Shown piece by piece: positions 9,948 to 20,947 of a stretch of DNA of 64,000 nt. A program made the translations under genes and the position numbers. Below the pieces are notes generated by a model. It was not told the DNA's origin, did not search any database, and was given only the letters and a program-made list of their open reading frames with translations. Each line of letters starts with the position of its first letter. Within the stretch, counting starts at the first letter, position 1. The stretch is from assembly GCF_000005505.3 (NCBI RefSeq), contig NC_016132.3:24852501-24916500 (forward strand), read 5' to 3'. The stretch comes from Brachypodium distachyon. Lineage: Eukaryota; Streptophyta; Magnoliopsida; Poales; Poaceae.

Positions 9948-12900
9948 TGTAACAGCCCAAGACCAGCACCTTTCCTTTTAAACCCTTTTGGACTGTTTTA
10001 TAATTTAATTATTGTCATGATCGTGTCATGCTCATGCCATCATCTGCATATATGCCATGTCATTAGCACCATGTCACATGAAACCATATCATTTGCACGA
10101 AGCTGCTTTAATGTGCTTGACTTTTCGCGTGTTCACGAAAGCCTAAAATTATTTTTATAGAAATTCTATTTTGGTTTGACAAATTACTTCCGGGTTTAAT
10201 TAGACCTAGCCTCTCGTCTCTTAATTTGTCACTAAAATATAAATTGGTAAAACCCGTATTTTTGTTTGAGACTTTTGTTGACACAAAACCTCCTTAAGCC
10301 AAACCCTGCTAATCCCTAGTTTTTCTTTTCTTTCTCTCCCTAATTTTTCCTCCTCCGCCACCAGCTCTTCTTCTCCCCTTCTTCTTCCTTCACCCAGGCA
10401 CCTCCCTCTCTGCCCACTGCTCCATCTCCATGGCCGGCGCCCCCCCTCTTCTCCTCTCTCCCCGTGCGCCCCTCTTCTCCTCTCTCCCCGGCCTCACGCA
10501 CCTGCTGCCTCTGCGCCCGAGCCGCCTCTCCCTGGTCGCCCCTCTCCGCGGGCGCCCTCCTCCCTCGGGCTCCTCACCCCGTCGCCCGCGCCTTCGAGCT
10601 CCTCACCGGCCGCCTCCACCACGCCGGCGTCGCCCCTCGTCTGCCTCCTCGCCCGAGCTGCCCGACGCCCTCGCCTCCACCGCGCCTCCCCGCCTCCGCC
10701 TGGCCGCCCGCACGCCTCCTCTCCTGCCGAGCACGCCAAGCCGCCTCCCAGTCGCCCGCGCGCCTCCCCTTCCCCGTCGCCGAATGCCCTGCTCCGCCCT
10801 CCACCGCGTGCGTCGACCGTGCCGCCCAAGCTCCGCCGACCTCCTGCTCCTCCTCCCCTTCCCCGGTGTCGATTCTCTGCCTCCGCCGAGCGCTGCTCCT
10901 CGTTCCAGCCTCCTCTGCCTCCAGCCTGCAGGCCCAGCCGAGCCCTCTTGGCCCGTCTCCCAGCCCAGGCCCGTGGCCTTCTTCCTTTTTCCTGTTTTTT
11001 CTGTTTTTCTAAAATTGATGCCTGACGTGTGGGCCCTGCTGGTCAGCGCCTCCGTGTCCTTGCTGTTTGCTTGTCGTTGCTCCACGTCGAGTCGCCTCGC
11101 TGCTGCGTCTACCTGTTGCTGCTGCCGCACTTCGTCAACACCGTGGAGACCAACACCACCTCGAACCACGAAGATGGAGCCATGAACGACTACGACCGCG
11201 ACGATTGAACCACTACTTCACCTACGTCGACTACTTTCTCTACTTCGCGACGCTGCACGTATCCAAGGTATAATGTGCGATCGTCCCGTGAGACCACCGT
11301 TCTTCGGCGTAGACCCATAGGTTGCGATTGTCGTTATGCATGTGTTGCATGAGATGCCCGTGTTTGTATCGATAGCACTTGCTGCAGGTACGTCGTTGCC
11401 ACCGGCGTGTGCAACCCCGACCGAGTTGTTTGTTTGGTGTGTCGTTCTTATTTTAAAGCATGCATCGCATCTATTCATGTCATGGTCATGCATCCTAATA
11501 CAACTATAATATTATTGTGTGTAATTAATCAATTAAACTCTATTTCCTGCATATGGAGTTGTATAGATGCTATGTGTAGAGTATTCGGACTCCATTTAAC
11601 TTGTTAAATTGTAAATCGGATTTACTATCGGAATACTTAATATGCCATGTATCATCCCTATGTCACGCATCATCCTTTGATTGCGCATATTAATTACCAT
11701 GTGTATCTTGTATGCTTATACCTTCCCTTCTATGTGGTGCATTTGCTTCTTCCTCGATAGTCCAGTTCCTACGATGACGACTACACTTGTGTTTTTCGTC
11801 CAGGATTCTTGCTCAATTTCGGGCAATTGAGTACTCCAGGCAAGTGCCCTTCCTGACCATGTTAATTATACCTATTGCTTCTCCCTCAGTTTTGCATTAA
11901 GTTACGATCTCAGTCTTGTCACGATGCCTCTAGGTTGCATAGTTTTAATCAGCTCTACTCAAATGCCTGTTGTCTTGTTCCTTATCCTATTACCATGTCA
12001 CATATTTGTTTTTGCCCTAGTTGGTCATTAGAAGTTTGCTTAGATTGCTAGTTTAGTGTCCTTACTTGGGGTTATACAATTGCTACATCCACCACATGCT
12101 ACTATCTGTATTTAATTGCAATTATTAAATTGTGATATGATATTAAACTGTAACAAGGCAACGATGGGAGGCCGTGCTCTAACGCATTGGTGTTTTGTTC
12201 CATTGCCGCCGACCTAAGGACTGAGTTCTCGTTTTTGCCGACCCAAGAAACTTCGCGCTAACCGCTCGTGGGAGAATATATGGGTTCCCCCTCGGCTTAG
12301 TACTCGTTTCATAACTCTTCCAGGGGCCACATAGTTCGGGCGTTCCATTTGGCATATCGCATATACACTGGTGTTGTGTTTGGAGATTTGTTGGTACTTT
12401 GCATACATATAGGATTGCGGCACTAGTCTGGAGTGGTCATTCTGCGGACACTAAACCACTACCAGCTGTCCACGCAACTCTTGAGTCCGTACGACACTTC
12501 GGCCGGCTCTCGTTTCAGATTAGATTTAGTTGAGTGGTTCCCTGGATTAGTTGTGGGGCTTGGAAACGTCGTGTCGCCCAATCCTGCTGACACACGTCTT
12601 TGTATGTTCCTACTCGAGTGGCAATAAGGGTTGGACGAACGTGTACGGGTAAATTGGCATACCCTGCAGGGATAAATCTTTTGGAAAGCCGTGTCCGCGG
12701 TCATGGATGACTTGGTTGGTCATTACTTGATCATAGAGAACTCAATCAATTTAATTAACTTAATCTCTTAAACTTGGAGTAGTAATTAGCCTTTAATCAT
12801 GGATATGCTTAAAACTGCTAAGTGTGAGTGTCCTTTGGATTGCTTCCTCACAGGATGTTGAGGGGGTGATATGAGTATTGCGTTGTTTGGTGTTTAGTAA

Positions 12901-13504
12901 TAGGTTAATCACTTTCACCTGGTAGACGCTTCTCATCCTCTCATTAGACGTTGTCATTAGAGTGTCTCTCCAGATATTGTTGCTGCTGCATAACCCCACC
13001 ATATTATCCATCCTTTGAGACTTGTTGCATAATTAGTTTAGTTCTCCTCGTAAGTCTTGCGAGTAATTTGTACTCGGTTGCTTTGCAACGTTGTTTTCTT
13101 CAGAGATTCCAGCAGAGCAGGTGAGCCGCTAGCTTCTTCGGGGAGCACGACGTTGGATTCGATGTTTAGCCAGGAGATCCAGATCAGGGTTCTGAGACTC
13201 GTGGCGGGTTTCCTTCCAGCTTCCAGCCTCTTCAGGCCATGCTGTATTCTTGTCCGTACTCGGACATAGTTCGACTTCCGCTGATGTAATGATGTAATGT
13301 TGGGACATGTGTCCTTTCTTTGTAATAATTACTCTCTTCTGTAGAGTTTGGTAATGATATTCATGTTGCAAAATCCTGTGGTGAGCACATCAATGCATGT
13401 ATGTATTGAAGTGTTTATCTTAGGTTAAGAACCTGAGGCTTGAATTATGCAAAGGTCAGCAAATTTGGGACTAAATTGCATAATTCCGGTCCCGGTGTCT
13501 TACA
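9948..13504 (+). mobile_element. 3.56-kb solo LTR
   Basis: Starts TGTAACAGCCCAAGACC and ends CCGGTGTCTTACA, with the canonical TG..CA ends and a short terminal inverted repeat (TGTAA/TTACA). The flanking 5-bp duplication is exact: CGGCG at 9943-9947 and again at 13505-13509. Only one LTR and no internal domain are present, so it arose by LTR-LTR recombination of a full element. LTRs of this great length with this TGTAAC start are typical of Tekay/Del-type gypsy chromoviruses in grasses (inference). The proline/arginine-rich frames inside (10430-11185 and others) fall in the GC-rich part and are not genes. Confidence 0.85.
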
Positions 13505-13680
13505 CGGCGATGCCGACAGGGAGGGGAGAGGAGGAGCTCGGCGTGGTGACAGGGGAGGCCCGGAGCGTGCGCCGATCACCATCGATGTCACGGGCCGGGA
13601 GGTAGGTGTCAGAAGACGACATGGGGAGCATCAGAATTGAGGGCGCACGGAATCTCATAAACTTGGAGCGTATGATACCA

Positions 13681-13766
13681 TGTAAGCCATGAGAGAGATG
13701 GAGTGACTCAACACATGATTTGTATTGATTAACAAATGTGTGCCTTTGGACTAACAAACCCCAACA
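13681..13766 (-). repeat. short copia LTR-like block next to a tRNA primer site
   Basis: On the minus strand the block starts TGTTGGGGTTTG, ends GGCTTACA and is followed immediately by TGGTATCATACGC, resembling the initiator-Met-tRNA primer site of copia elements. If the boundaries are right the LTR is only 86 bp, in the size range of very short-LTR elements. The outer boundary is a guess from the TG..CA rule. Confidence 0.45.
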
Positions 13767-14796
13767 AGCTAGCCAAGGAACTATAGATGAGATAGCCATT
13801 GGCTCACTAAGTCAGCTAATCCTTTCAAAAAAAAACTAAGTCAGCTAACGAACTCCACACGTGTACAGGACTAAGTCATTTATCTTTTTGCGGATAGGAC
13901 TAAGTCATGTCACTGACAGTATGTTCCCGCTATTGATTGTTCCATTCAATACTCCAACTCGAGCTTGAACCGTCATCAATCCTTTGTAGAATTTGTTCCA
14001 CACTAGTAGCCGCAGTGTTTACTGCTAACAACATGCTAACTTGTCTATTGTTTGGCTCTTGGGCTAATTATTGATCTGTCATCCCAAATTCTGCGAGGGT
14101 CTTGATATTAGTTTTTTTTAAGTTAGGCATGATACTAGTCCAATCATACATGAAAAAACCCCAACCTTTCACTCACCTGTAGTGTTGTTTTCTTTTTTCT
14201 TTTAAACGCACTGTAGTAGGGGCTTAAACGGATTTAACTCCTGCCTGTGAAGTTTTTGTTTTCTAAAACAGGAGATTTATTCCTTAACAACTTAGTGCAG
14301 AGATAAGTGTTGACCCGTTGGGGCTTTGAATATTACAGATCTGCCATAGGTCAAGTAGCACTTCTATGATCATCCATGATCCCTATTGATACAGGTTAGA
14401 ACAGGGATACATCCTGAAATCCGCGAGCTTTGATGCCCACCGAATTGTTATCTCCAGGAGTGAAGATCATCTTGGATTTCGTCCTAGACAGAAAGGAGAT
14501 AATCTGAAGAATCTGCTGCCTGATGGACCAATGTCCAGGATGATCGAGCACATGATTATGCTGGCAAGCCAACGGGATACTTTGGTTATGACCGATCTGC
14601 TTCGCTTCCTTGAGGCCTAGGTACCGAATTGCCTAGCCATCGATCTAAGTGCTCAGGCAGTCAGGCCTACTGTCGCTGCCCATTGGAATTCGCTGATCAT
14701 TCAGCTGCCGCGGCTTTGGGCCAGCCGGCTTGGCCGATAGGCGCCACCGTACAGAGCACCCAGAAGTCCAGAACCAGGGCTGCTGATCACACATAC
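13767..14796. other. intergenic, nothing recognised
   Basis: AT-rich to mixed sequence with no coding frame that shows a domain and no paired repeat ends. The last 400 bp before the copia LTR at 14797 may be older retroelement internal sequence, but no motif supports this. Confidence 0.4.
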
Positions 14797-15270
14797 TGTT
14801 GGAATTTTGAGTTAGTCCCAAGACTTAATGTGAAATTAATTTTTGAAAAATCTCAAAATCCCATTTATGGAGTGGGACGAGGAAGTGGGAATAGTCTCAC
14901 CTTACTAGTTTAAGGAGAGTTGGACCAATATATAAGGTACGTTGGTTCTCACCTCTTAAGCAAGTGAGTAAGGAAAATCTCCACGCGCGCTCCTCCTCCT
15001 CCTCCTCCTCCTCGTCACGACGCACGCTCGCCGCGTTTTGTGGATCGATTTCGAGTTCGGGTCGGGGCGGGGTCGGGCTTATCTTTCTGGTAGTCGGAAT
15101 CCGTTGCGGACGTGTAACAAATCCCGATGATTGCAGACTCGGTTGTGTGCCTATATAATAAGACGACCGCGGCCTCCGGACGTACCAAGCCACAACCCTA
15201 GCCGTCACGCTCACGATCCAATCTCATTGTTCGCCGCCAACTGCTACTCCATCCCGTCGACTGCGTGCAC
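14797..15270 (+). mobile_element. copia-type LTR, copy A
   Basis: Starts TGTTGGAATTTTGAGTTAG. It shares its full order with copy B at 15620: a TGGACCAATATATAAGG TATA-like segment, CTC-rich microsatellite, ACGCGCGCTC, TATATAATAAGACGACCGCGG, and a closing GCGTGCACAGATCG. The two copies differ by numerous substitutions and small indels, so they have been separated for a long time or come from different elements. The 3' boundary is approximate. Confidence 0.7.
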
Positions 15271-15619
15271 AGATCGTCAGGAATAGTCTCTAAAGAACAC
15301 ACCTATATGAGCCTGATTGTTGGTCGCAGCCTATGAGATTTGGATGGTCTGTAGTAAGCTCATGAAAAAGCCTGGAGAATGACTTATATGCTCCACACCG
15401 CGGGGTAGCATTCGGCAGCCCAGTACCAGACAACAATTTAGTGAAGTTCTAACACAAAAAACTGACAATTCAATGTTTGTCCATTGTTCAGTTGAGCGTG
15501 AGTGAAGCTATTTGTTTAGATGGATGTTCAACCTTAACCGGTCTCCACTGAAATGCTGGTATATCAAAAATAGAGTTTTGGATCAATGGCAATTTTATGT
15601 ATGAGATATTGTGGGGGAT
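15271..15619 (+). other. internal 3' region with polypurine tract
   Basis: About 350 bp between the two LTR copies. It ends in GTGGGGGAT (15611-15619) directly before the TG of copy B. That is the classic polypurine tract position for a copia element, so this is the 3' end of an internal region whose coding part has been deleted. Confidence 0.65.
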
Positions 15620-16140
15620 TGTTAAAATTTTGGGTTAGGCCCAAAGCCCAATCTGAAATTAATTTCTGGAAAATCTCAAAAGCCCATTCATGGAGTGGGA
15701 TGAGAAAGTAGGAATAGTCACACCTTGCTAGTTTAGAGTGAGTTGGACCAATATATAAGGTATGTTGGTTCTCACCTCTTGAGCAAGTGAGTAAGGGAAA
15801 TCCCCACGCGCGCTCCTCCTCCTCCTCCTCCGCTAGCCTCGCCTCGTCACGACGCGCGCGCCGCGTTTCGTGTATCGATTTTGATTTCGAGCTGTGCCGG
15901 GCGGGGCCGGTGCGGGGCCGTGCTTATCTTTTTTGCAGTCGGAATCCGTCCGCCTGCGTGCCTATATAATAAGACGACCGCGGCCTCCGGACGTACCACG
16001 CCACAACCCTAACCGTCATGCCCACGATCCAATCTCGTTGTTCGCCGCCAACTGCTACTTCATCCCGTCGACTGCGTGCACAGATCGCTGGGAGAGCAGG
16101 CCTCCGGAACTCTGACCTTCGAGATCCTGCCCGGGTGACG
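15620..16140 (+). mobile_element. copia-type LTR, copy B
   Basis: Starts TGTTAAAATTTTGGGTTAGG immediately after the polypurine tract and follows the same layout as copy A. It is the 3' LTR of the deleted upstream element but is also followed by gag-like sequence, so it serves as 5' LTR for a second internal region. No clear primer binding site or right boundary was found, so the end is approximate. Confidence 0.65.
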
Positions 16141-16220
16141 GTCGATAAGGTTTTTGGGGAGCGTTCTCACGCGACTGCTCGCTTTTTCACGTCCCTGTTT
16201 CGTCGGCATCTTCATCACCA

Positions 16221-16460
16221 ATGGCCGACGGCCTCGGAGATCCCGCGGCTCAGGCTGCCGCTCTAGCTCAATAGCAGCAGGCTGCCCAACTCCAATCACA
16301 GTAGCAAGCTGCCCAACTCGAAGCCCAGACAATTGCTGTTGCACAGGCGCTGGCCGCTGCCCAGGAGGTAGACAAGGCTGCTGCTGCTGCCGGCGTGAAC
16401 ATCGACGCCGCCGGACTCGTCACCGACCTCAACAAACAAACACAAGAAAAGAGTGCAACA
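16221..16460 (+). pseudogene. copia gag N-terminal relic
   Basis: From ATG at 16221 the frame reads MADGLGDPAAQAAALA, then TAG, then Gln/Ala-rich text with a second TAG, continuing to GVNIDAAGLVTDLN. The Gln codons CAG that would fit the repeated AQLQ pattern have become TAG twice. It resembles the low-complexity N-terminus of copia gag in this LTR family; downstream coding sequence is missing. Confidence 0.5.
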
Positions 16461-17030
16461 TCGTACGTAATCTGCTCTTTCTTGTTGATTTTTATTAATA
16501 GTTCTATTATTCATGCCGTGAAATTAGATGAGTTTTATTGCTGTGCATTGCTATTTAATTTGTCTAATTTGCATGATATAATATGCTACATGTTTTACAC
16601 ATTGTTTTTCTGAATTAAATATTCATCGAAATTACCTAATTATTCAACACATACTCATGGCGGTGTTATACTTGGGGAGCCCCTTGGTTTGATGGGCCCT
16701 GTGTAGTGTAATCTGTCTTAGTTACACATTGTACGCACGATCATTAGTTAATTTTACCCATCACATCTAGACGTACGACGACCATGGCAACGTTACCGTA
16801 CCGTAGCCGGCAGCGCACAAACAAACGAATGAAACCCTGCCAAAGAAGTCTGTCTGTCATTTTCCCTTCCTTAAACATGCATTTGGCAATGGTTCGGCAA
16901 TTAGCCCCCTTGACCCCAGCCTGTCAAAAAAATAAGCTAAATTTACAGATTCGGTCAGGGTATCTTTGATTTAAGACTCGTATTATAAAACCATGGATGC
17001 CGCGAACGACAGTCGCTCAAAACTGCCAGA
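16461..17030. other. intergenic, upstream region of the ATL gene
   Basis: AT-rich spacer. A TATTATAAAAC box at about 16981-16991, about 40 bp before the ATL start codon, is a plausible TATA element, though close to the ATG. An out-of-frame ATG lies at 16993. No other gene is seen. Confidence 0.4.
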
Positions 17031-17636
17031 ATGGCTCAAGTGCCCCCGGGCTTCCCATACATTTTTGGTCCACCACCGTCATGGCATCCACCGCCGGCGC
17101 CGCGGCCATATCGTACGCCGCCGTCGCGAACGTCAAGAGATGAGGGGTCCTCTCAAGGTGGCATCATCGCTGGCCTCGTCATCGGCTTCATCGCCTCCTT
17201 GTTCCTCTTCGCTATAGTTTGCAGCATCTGCAAGGGGCAACGCAGCAGCCGCGCTCGGGCTCGCACCGTGGCAGCAGCGGCAGCCGCTGCCGCCACGGTC
17301 CCTCGTCCGTGGCCAACGATTGAACAAAGCAGGGACGACGACGACGATGACGAACGGCAGCGCCGCAGGGACAGCACAGTGGCCCGGCTGCCGGCGTTCA
17401 CGTACAGCCCGTCCGTGAAGCACAACGTGACAGGCGCCGGTGAGGAGGCCGCGACATGCTCCGTGTGCCTGGGCGCGTTCCAGCTCGAGGAGACGGTGCG
17501 GCTGCTTCCCGTGTGCCTGCACCTGTACCACGTGGAGTGCATCGACCCGTGGCTGGACGCGCACTCGACGTGCCCGCTTTGCCGTTCGGACACCGACCCG
17601 GCCATGGACGTCCCGGGCCGGCTGCCGCCTGTTTAG
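17031..17636 (+). CDS. ATL-type RING-H2 finger protein
   Basis: Intronless, 201 residues. A Pro-rich N-terminus (1-33) is followed by one TM (about 43-67), a basic Ala-rich and Asp-rich linker, the conserved [17 protein letters not shown] stretch (117-133) and an intact RING-H2: Cys143, Cys146, Cys162, His164, His167, Cys170, Cys181, Cys184. It should act as a membrane-anchored E3 ubiquitin ligase. It is the closest paralogue of the gene at 20411 (nearly identical from the second Cys through CPLCRSDTD, and the same LPPV C-terminus), so the pair is a tandem duplication 3 kb apart. The ATG at 17031 gives the shortest N-terminus that keeps the Pro-rich leader shared with the paralogue. Substrate and trigger are unknown. 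Confidence 0.88.
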   Translation: MAQVPPGFPYIFGPPPSWHPPPAPRPYRTPPSRTSRDEGSSQGGIIAGLVIGFIASLFLFAIVCSICKGQRSSRARARTVAAAAAAAATVPRPWPTIEQSRDDDDDDERQRRRDSTVARLPAFTYSPSVKHNVTGAGEEAATCSVCLGAFQLEETVRLLPVCLHLYHVECIDPWLDAHSTCPLCRSDTDPAMDVPGRLPPV

Positions 17637-18739
17637 GCTTTTTTTTTGTCCCTGCGAGACAGCCAGACAGGAGAGAAACCGGGATCTTTCCGACCTGGTA
17701 TCTTGGGATACCCTGGAGGTGGGTAAATAGGGCGGCATAGCTTTGGCATAGTATCACCGTAGAGATTTTCTTTTTCTTTTGCGCAAATCACCGTAGAGAT
17801 TCCGCAAGTGTAGCTGCAGAGGATTCACACAAAAAAAACCTGAGTAAATTTTATGCATCTGTATTACTGGAGATGGATTACGAATGATGTACCTTGTGTG
17901 CATGTCACAATACATGTTGTTTGAAGTTAACACGATCTACAAGGTTAAGTTTTACCATCGGTGCAAATAAAATAATAAAGTATACATAATGAGATTCTTT
18001 AATTTACAGACCTAGTATTATCAATTTGGTGGTTGGAAATAGAGGTGGTGCCAAACCGTAAGGTTCCAATTGGATTGCCGGAATCTGCCTGCCACGAATG
18101 TAATCTCAGTGGAAAAACATCTCCTAAAGAGGGCCAAAAACCTCCTTGGATCATTGCCTTTTCTTTTCATTTTCTTCTTTCCTGTAATCAGCCTGTTACA
18201 AGTGGAAATTGTTAGAGCGCTCATCGCAAAACAGACAAAAAAAAAACTGTCATCACGTCTTGCCGTTGATGTGGCTGCCAAGTGCCATGTCGTACACAAT
18301 TTATTGCCTGGCCAGGTGCGAGGTGGTCTACATGGCCCACGGTTATTGTGCAGCAACGGTGTGCGATGTGGCCACAACACCCAGGGTTGCTGGGTACGTA
18401 GCAACCGTGTGCGTTGTGCGTTTTAACAAACTTAGTTTTCTTGATCTCACATTGTGTTATGTTGGCAGGTGAAGTTTAAATTGCGGTATTCGGTTTCAAA
18501 AGCAAAATAGGATACACTCACATAATTAAGTACTTCGGTTCGATTCAAGGCAAATTATCACAAAGTCGCAAAAGTAGTACACGCGGTGACATTACTATCA
18601 TTTCAATTTCATCCAAAGCAAATTATTACAGTTACAGGTGCTTTGGTATGCATTCATGTACTTATATAGCCGGTGGTGTACATGACTTAATAGGCGATCT
18701 AAAGCAGTAGAAGAGAGGAGGGAGTGGGGTGAGAAGCCT
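17637..18739. other. intergenic
   Basis: 3' flank of the ATL gene (with a poly-T run just after the stop codon) and AT-rich spacer. Short frames on both strands show no domain. Confidence 0.45.
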
Positions 18740-18985
18740 GACCGAACTACTAAGACTCGTTCAACACCACAAACCACGCGCGGTTTATGCGTTGAGAGGA
18801 CCGATTTACGGGCTGGACGTGAATTAATTATCATGCTGTGGGTTGATTGCTGTGAAGCAGGCACATGCATCACGCGCAGATGACCAAGTGCAACCTTCTC
18901 GCGCACGAAATGGATGTCGAGCTCGTTGTGCTTGGTCCGGCGATGGTTTACGGGATTGGCACGACCGAGATGTTGTCGCAGCAGA
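18740..18985 (-). pseudogene. copia RNase H fragment
   Basis: The minus strand encodes CDNIS in one frame, then, after a frameshift, ANPVNHRRTKHNELDIHFV and REKVALGHLRVMHVPAS. This is the end of the copia reverse transcriptase/RNase H region (usual pattern: CDN, NP.FH.RTKHIEID.HFVRE). About 80 codons survive, with no LTR pair recognised around them. Confidence 0.65.
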
Positions 18986-20410
18986 AACACCTAGCTGTAT
19001 AGCTACTTCGTCGGCGCCACCATGGCTAGTTCCATGGCCGCCGGATTGAGAAAATCTAGCTATAGCTACTTACTGGCATCACCAAAAATTAACACAGCAT
19101 GAACAATCGGACAATGCATATACCTGAATGGCGATGTCTTCATCGTCTTCTCCTTGCGCATGAGCTGATCTGTGGCGTCGACGGAACACGTCGTGATCGC
19201 CCTTCCGCCATCGAGGATGGAGCCTCGGGCAGTCAACGTCGTCTTGCTTGTAGACGATGTGTGGGAGCCGCGTAGACACCTCCTGGGCCAGGCCACTCAA
19301 CGTCTTAATTAAGGCGTCGATCTGAAGTCTGAAATTTTCTGGAGAGTCGAGCAAGGGCCGCAGTCACATGCACTCTGCTAGCCGTGTCAATTTAGAATAT
19401 ATTTAGGGTGTGGCTATTTCTATTCGCCAGATTTTATTAAGAAATGGGCCTTAACTCTCAGTCGATGTTTCAGAACCGTTTGATTTAGATCTGATGGTCA
19501 TCTCATTCTCTCATATCTCATTTTAGATTAAGATTTGATGGCTAATATGTCGACTGATCTCTAACTAAAAAACAGACGATTTCTCAATAACAAAACCGGT
19601 ATATTTTACTCCTGATGTTTTTCCCATGTGATCATTTTTTGGTTCACTGGCTTGTAATTTATTTATTTTCACCCGACCATTATTTTGTTTCTACTAGTTG
19701 GAACTATCTATTTGTTCCAGTGTCCCATTCTTCTAATTTCTTAGGTCAACAGATCACAGTTTCTGTTGTTGCCATTTTTGTCCCATTCTTGATGAAACTT
19801 CCAGGTAGTTTCATTTTTTGTTCTATATAAACATAGACCAGATTAGCATAGCTGAGTATGTAGTAATCAACCTAAGTGGATTGGTTTCAGTAATTTCTTT
19901 AGATTTCGATAGTTTCTTGGTTCCAAAGCACCCGCGCCGATGTGTCTCCTGGAGTCAACGTGGCAGAGGTGACTTTACTGATGCAAATAAATCCAAGGCG
20001 TGGTAGCGCAGACGATCGTCGATCGTACATATTCCGTATCTCCCAAGGCGGCCGGTGTCTCGGAGGCTATCACGTTAACAGCTACTAGATCGTGCTAGTT
20101 GTTCTAAAGCTTTTGTTTACTTAGGAGCTGCCATGAGTACGTCCATGAAGTCACATTCGCACGAACGACCCTGATGATGTAATTAAGCGCAGTACTGCTG
20201 GCTGACGGTTTTTATGGAAGGATAAACAAACAACGGAACCGCGCAAGGTCCGTCACTACTTTGTCTTGATTATGTGGGCGCTTGATAAGAAATCACAGCA
20301 ATTTAACCCCCACGCACGCAGGATGGTTCTCTTGGCAGTTTCCATTGATCCACGCACACAACGCAGCAAACAACAACGCCTACTAGATAGCTTTGTTTGC
20401 ACCTGCACCA
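18986..20410. other. intergenic with an unassigned minus-strand frame
   Basis: A 91-residue minus-strand frame (19354-19079) with RLPHIVYKQDDVDCPRLHPR is open and not low-complexity, but I cannot assign it; it may belong to the same retroelement debris as the copia fragment. The rest, including AT-rich sequence at 19400-19850, holds nothing recognisable. Confidence 0.35.
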
Positions 20411-20947
20411 ATGCCTCTTCCTCCGCCGTCTGTCCCGACGGACCCTCCTCCGCAGTTTCAGTTGGCATCGCCGCCCCCACCGCCATGGCATCTGGCCCCG
20501 CCTCCGGCTGATGAAAGAGGGATCATCGTCGTCCGCCTGATAATCGGCTTCGCGGCCACGCTGCTCGCGATCTTCTCGTGCACCTTCTGCAAGGGGTACC
20601 GGAACAGCCGAGAAGCTCGCGCCGCAACTCCGCAGGCTCACTCAGGAACTGCCACCGGGACGTGCCGCCGGAACGAGCCCGGCGGCACGGCTGCCCGCGT
20701 TCACGTACAGCCGGTCGGTGAAGCACAACGTGACGGGCGCAGGGGATCAGGAGGCGGCGACTTGTTCCGTTGTTCGGTGTGCTTCGGCGTGTTCCAGCTC
20801 GGCGAGAAGGTGCGGCTGCTGCCGGTGTGCCTGCACCTGTACCACGTGGAGTGCATCGACCCGTGGCTGGACACGCACTCGACGTGCCCGCTCTGCCGCT
20901 CGGACACCGATGCCACGGCGGAGCTCGGCCGGCTGCCGCCTGTTTAG
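20411..20947 (+). CDS. ATL-type RING-H2 protein with compensated frameshift
   Basis: Intronless, 178 residues from the ATG at 20411 (the open frame extends a little further upstream without ATG). Pro-rich leader, TM about 38-60, and an intact RING-H2: Cys121, Cys124, Cys140, His142, His145, Cys148, Cys159, Cys162. Compared with the tandem paralogue at 17031, residues about 89-119 are read out of frame. The ancestral [19 protein letters not shown] is still present in the next frame. One extra base near 20672-20690 shifts the frame, and an 8-bp near-tandem duplication (20763-20770 / 20771-20778, tgttccgt/tgttcggt) restores it. The duplication also rebuilds the first zinc Cys pair. The protein is probably made, but lacks the conserved linker motif between TM and RING. 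Confidence 0.8.
   Translation: MPLPPPSVPTDPPPQFQLASPPPPPWHLAPPPADERGIIVVRLIIGFAATLLAIFSCTFCKGYRNSREARAATPQAHSGTATGTCRRNEPGGTAARVHVQPVGEAQRDGRRGSGGGDLFRCSVCFGVFQLGEKVRLLPVCLHLYHVECIDPWLDTHSTCPLCRSDTDATAELGRLPPV
20763..20778 (+). repeat. 8-bp near-tandem duplication at the RING start
   Basis: tgttccgt followed directly by tgttcggt. Deleting one copy gives ACT TGT TCC GTG TGC TTC, which aligns codon for codon with the paralogue at 17457. Confidence 0.85.

Larger units (their letters stand above)
8286..13766 (-). mobile_element. Ty1/copia-type relic (LTR end plus gag), split by two later insertions
   Basis: Read on the minus strand: a short LTR-like block, a primer-binding-like TGGTATCATACGC (13680-13668), then gag. 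The gag frame starts at an ATG at 13631 or 13622, runs to 13510, resumes at 9947-9540 after a 3.6-kb solo LTR, and resumes again at 8499-8286 after a hAT-type element. Removing both insertions restores an uninterrupted gag reading order: VPVILDLKCSNYGWW, then DPAFVVWLKSCSLILENMM, then EEEFRSLQQGDFSVLDYC and LNMLRGLSP-like text. These are hallmarks of the copia gag (UBN2/retrotran_gag) region. A 21-bp tandem duplication at 9699-9740 doubles the NYGWWST segment. No pol remains. Confidence 0.75.

Noticed and set aside
10430..11185. 251-residue Pro/Arg/Ser-rich open frame
   Set aside because: It lies wholly inside the solo LTR, is low-complexity, has equally long frames in other phases and no domain.
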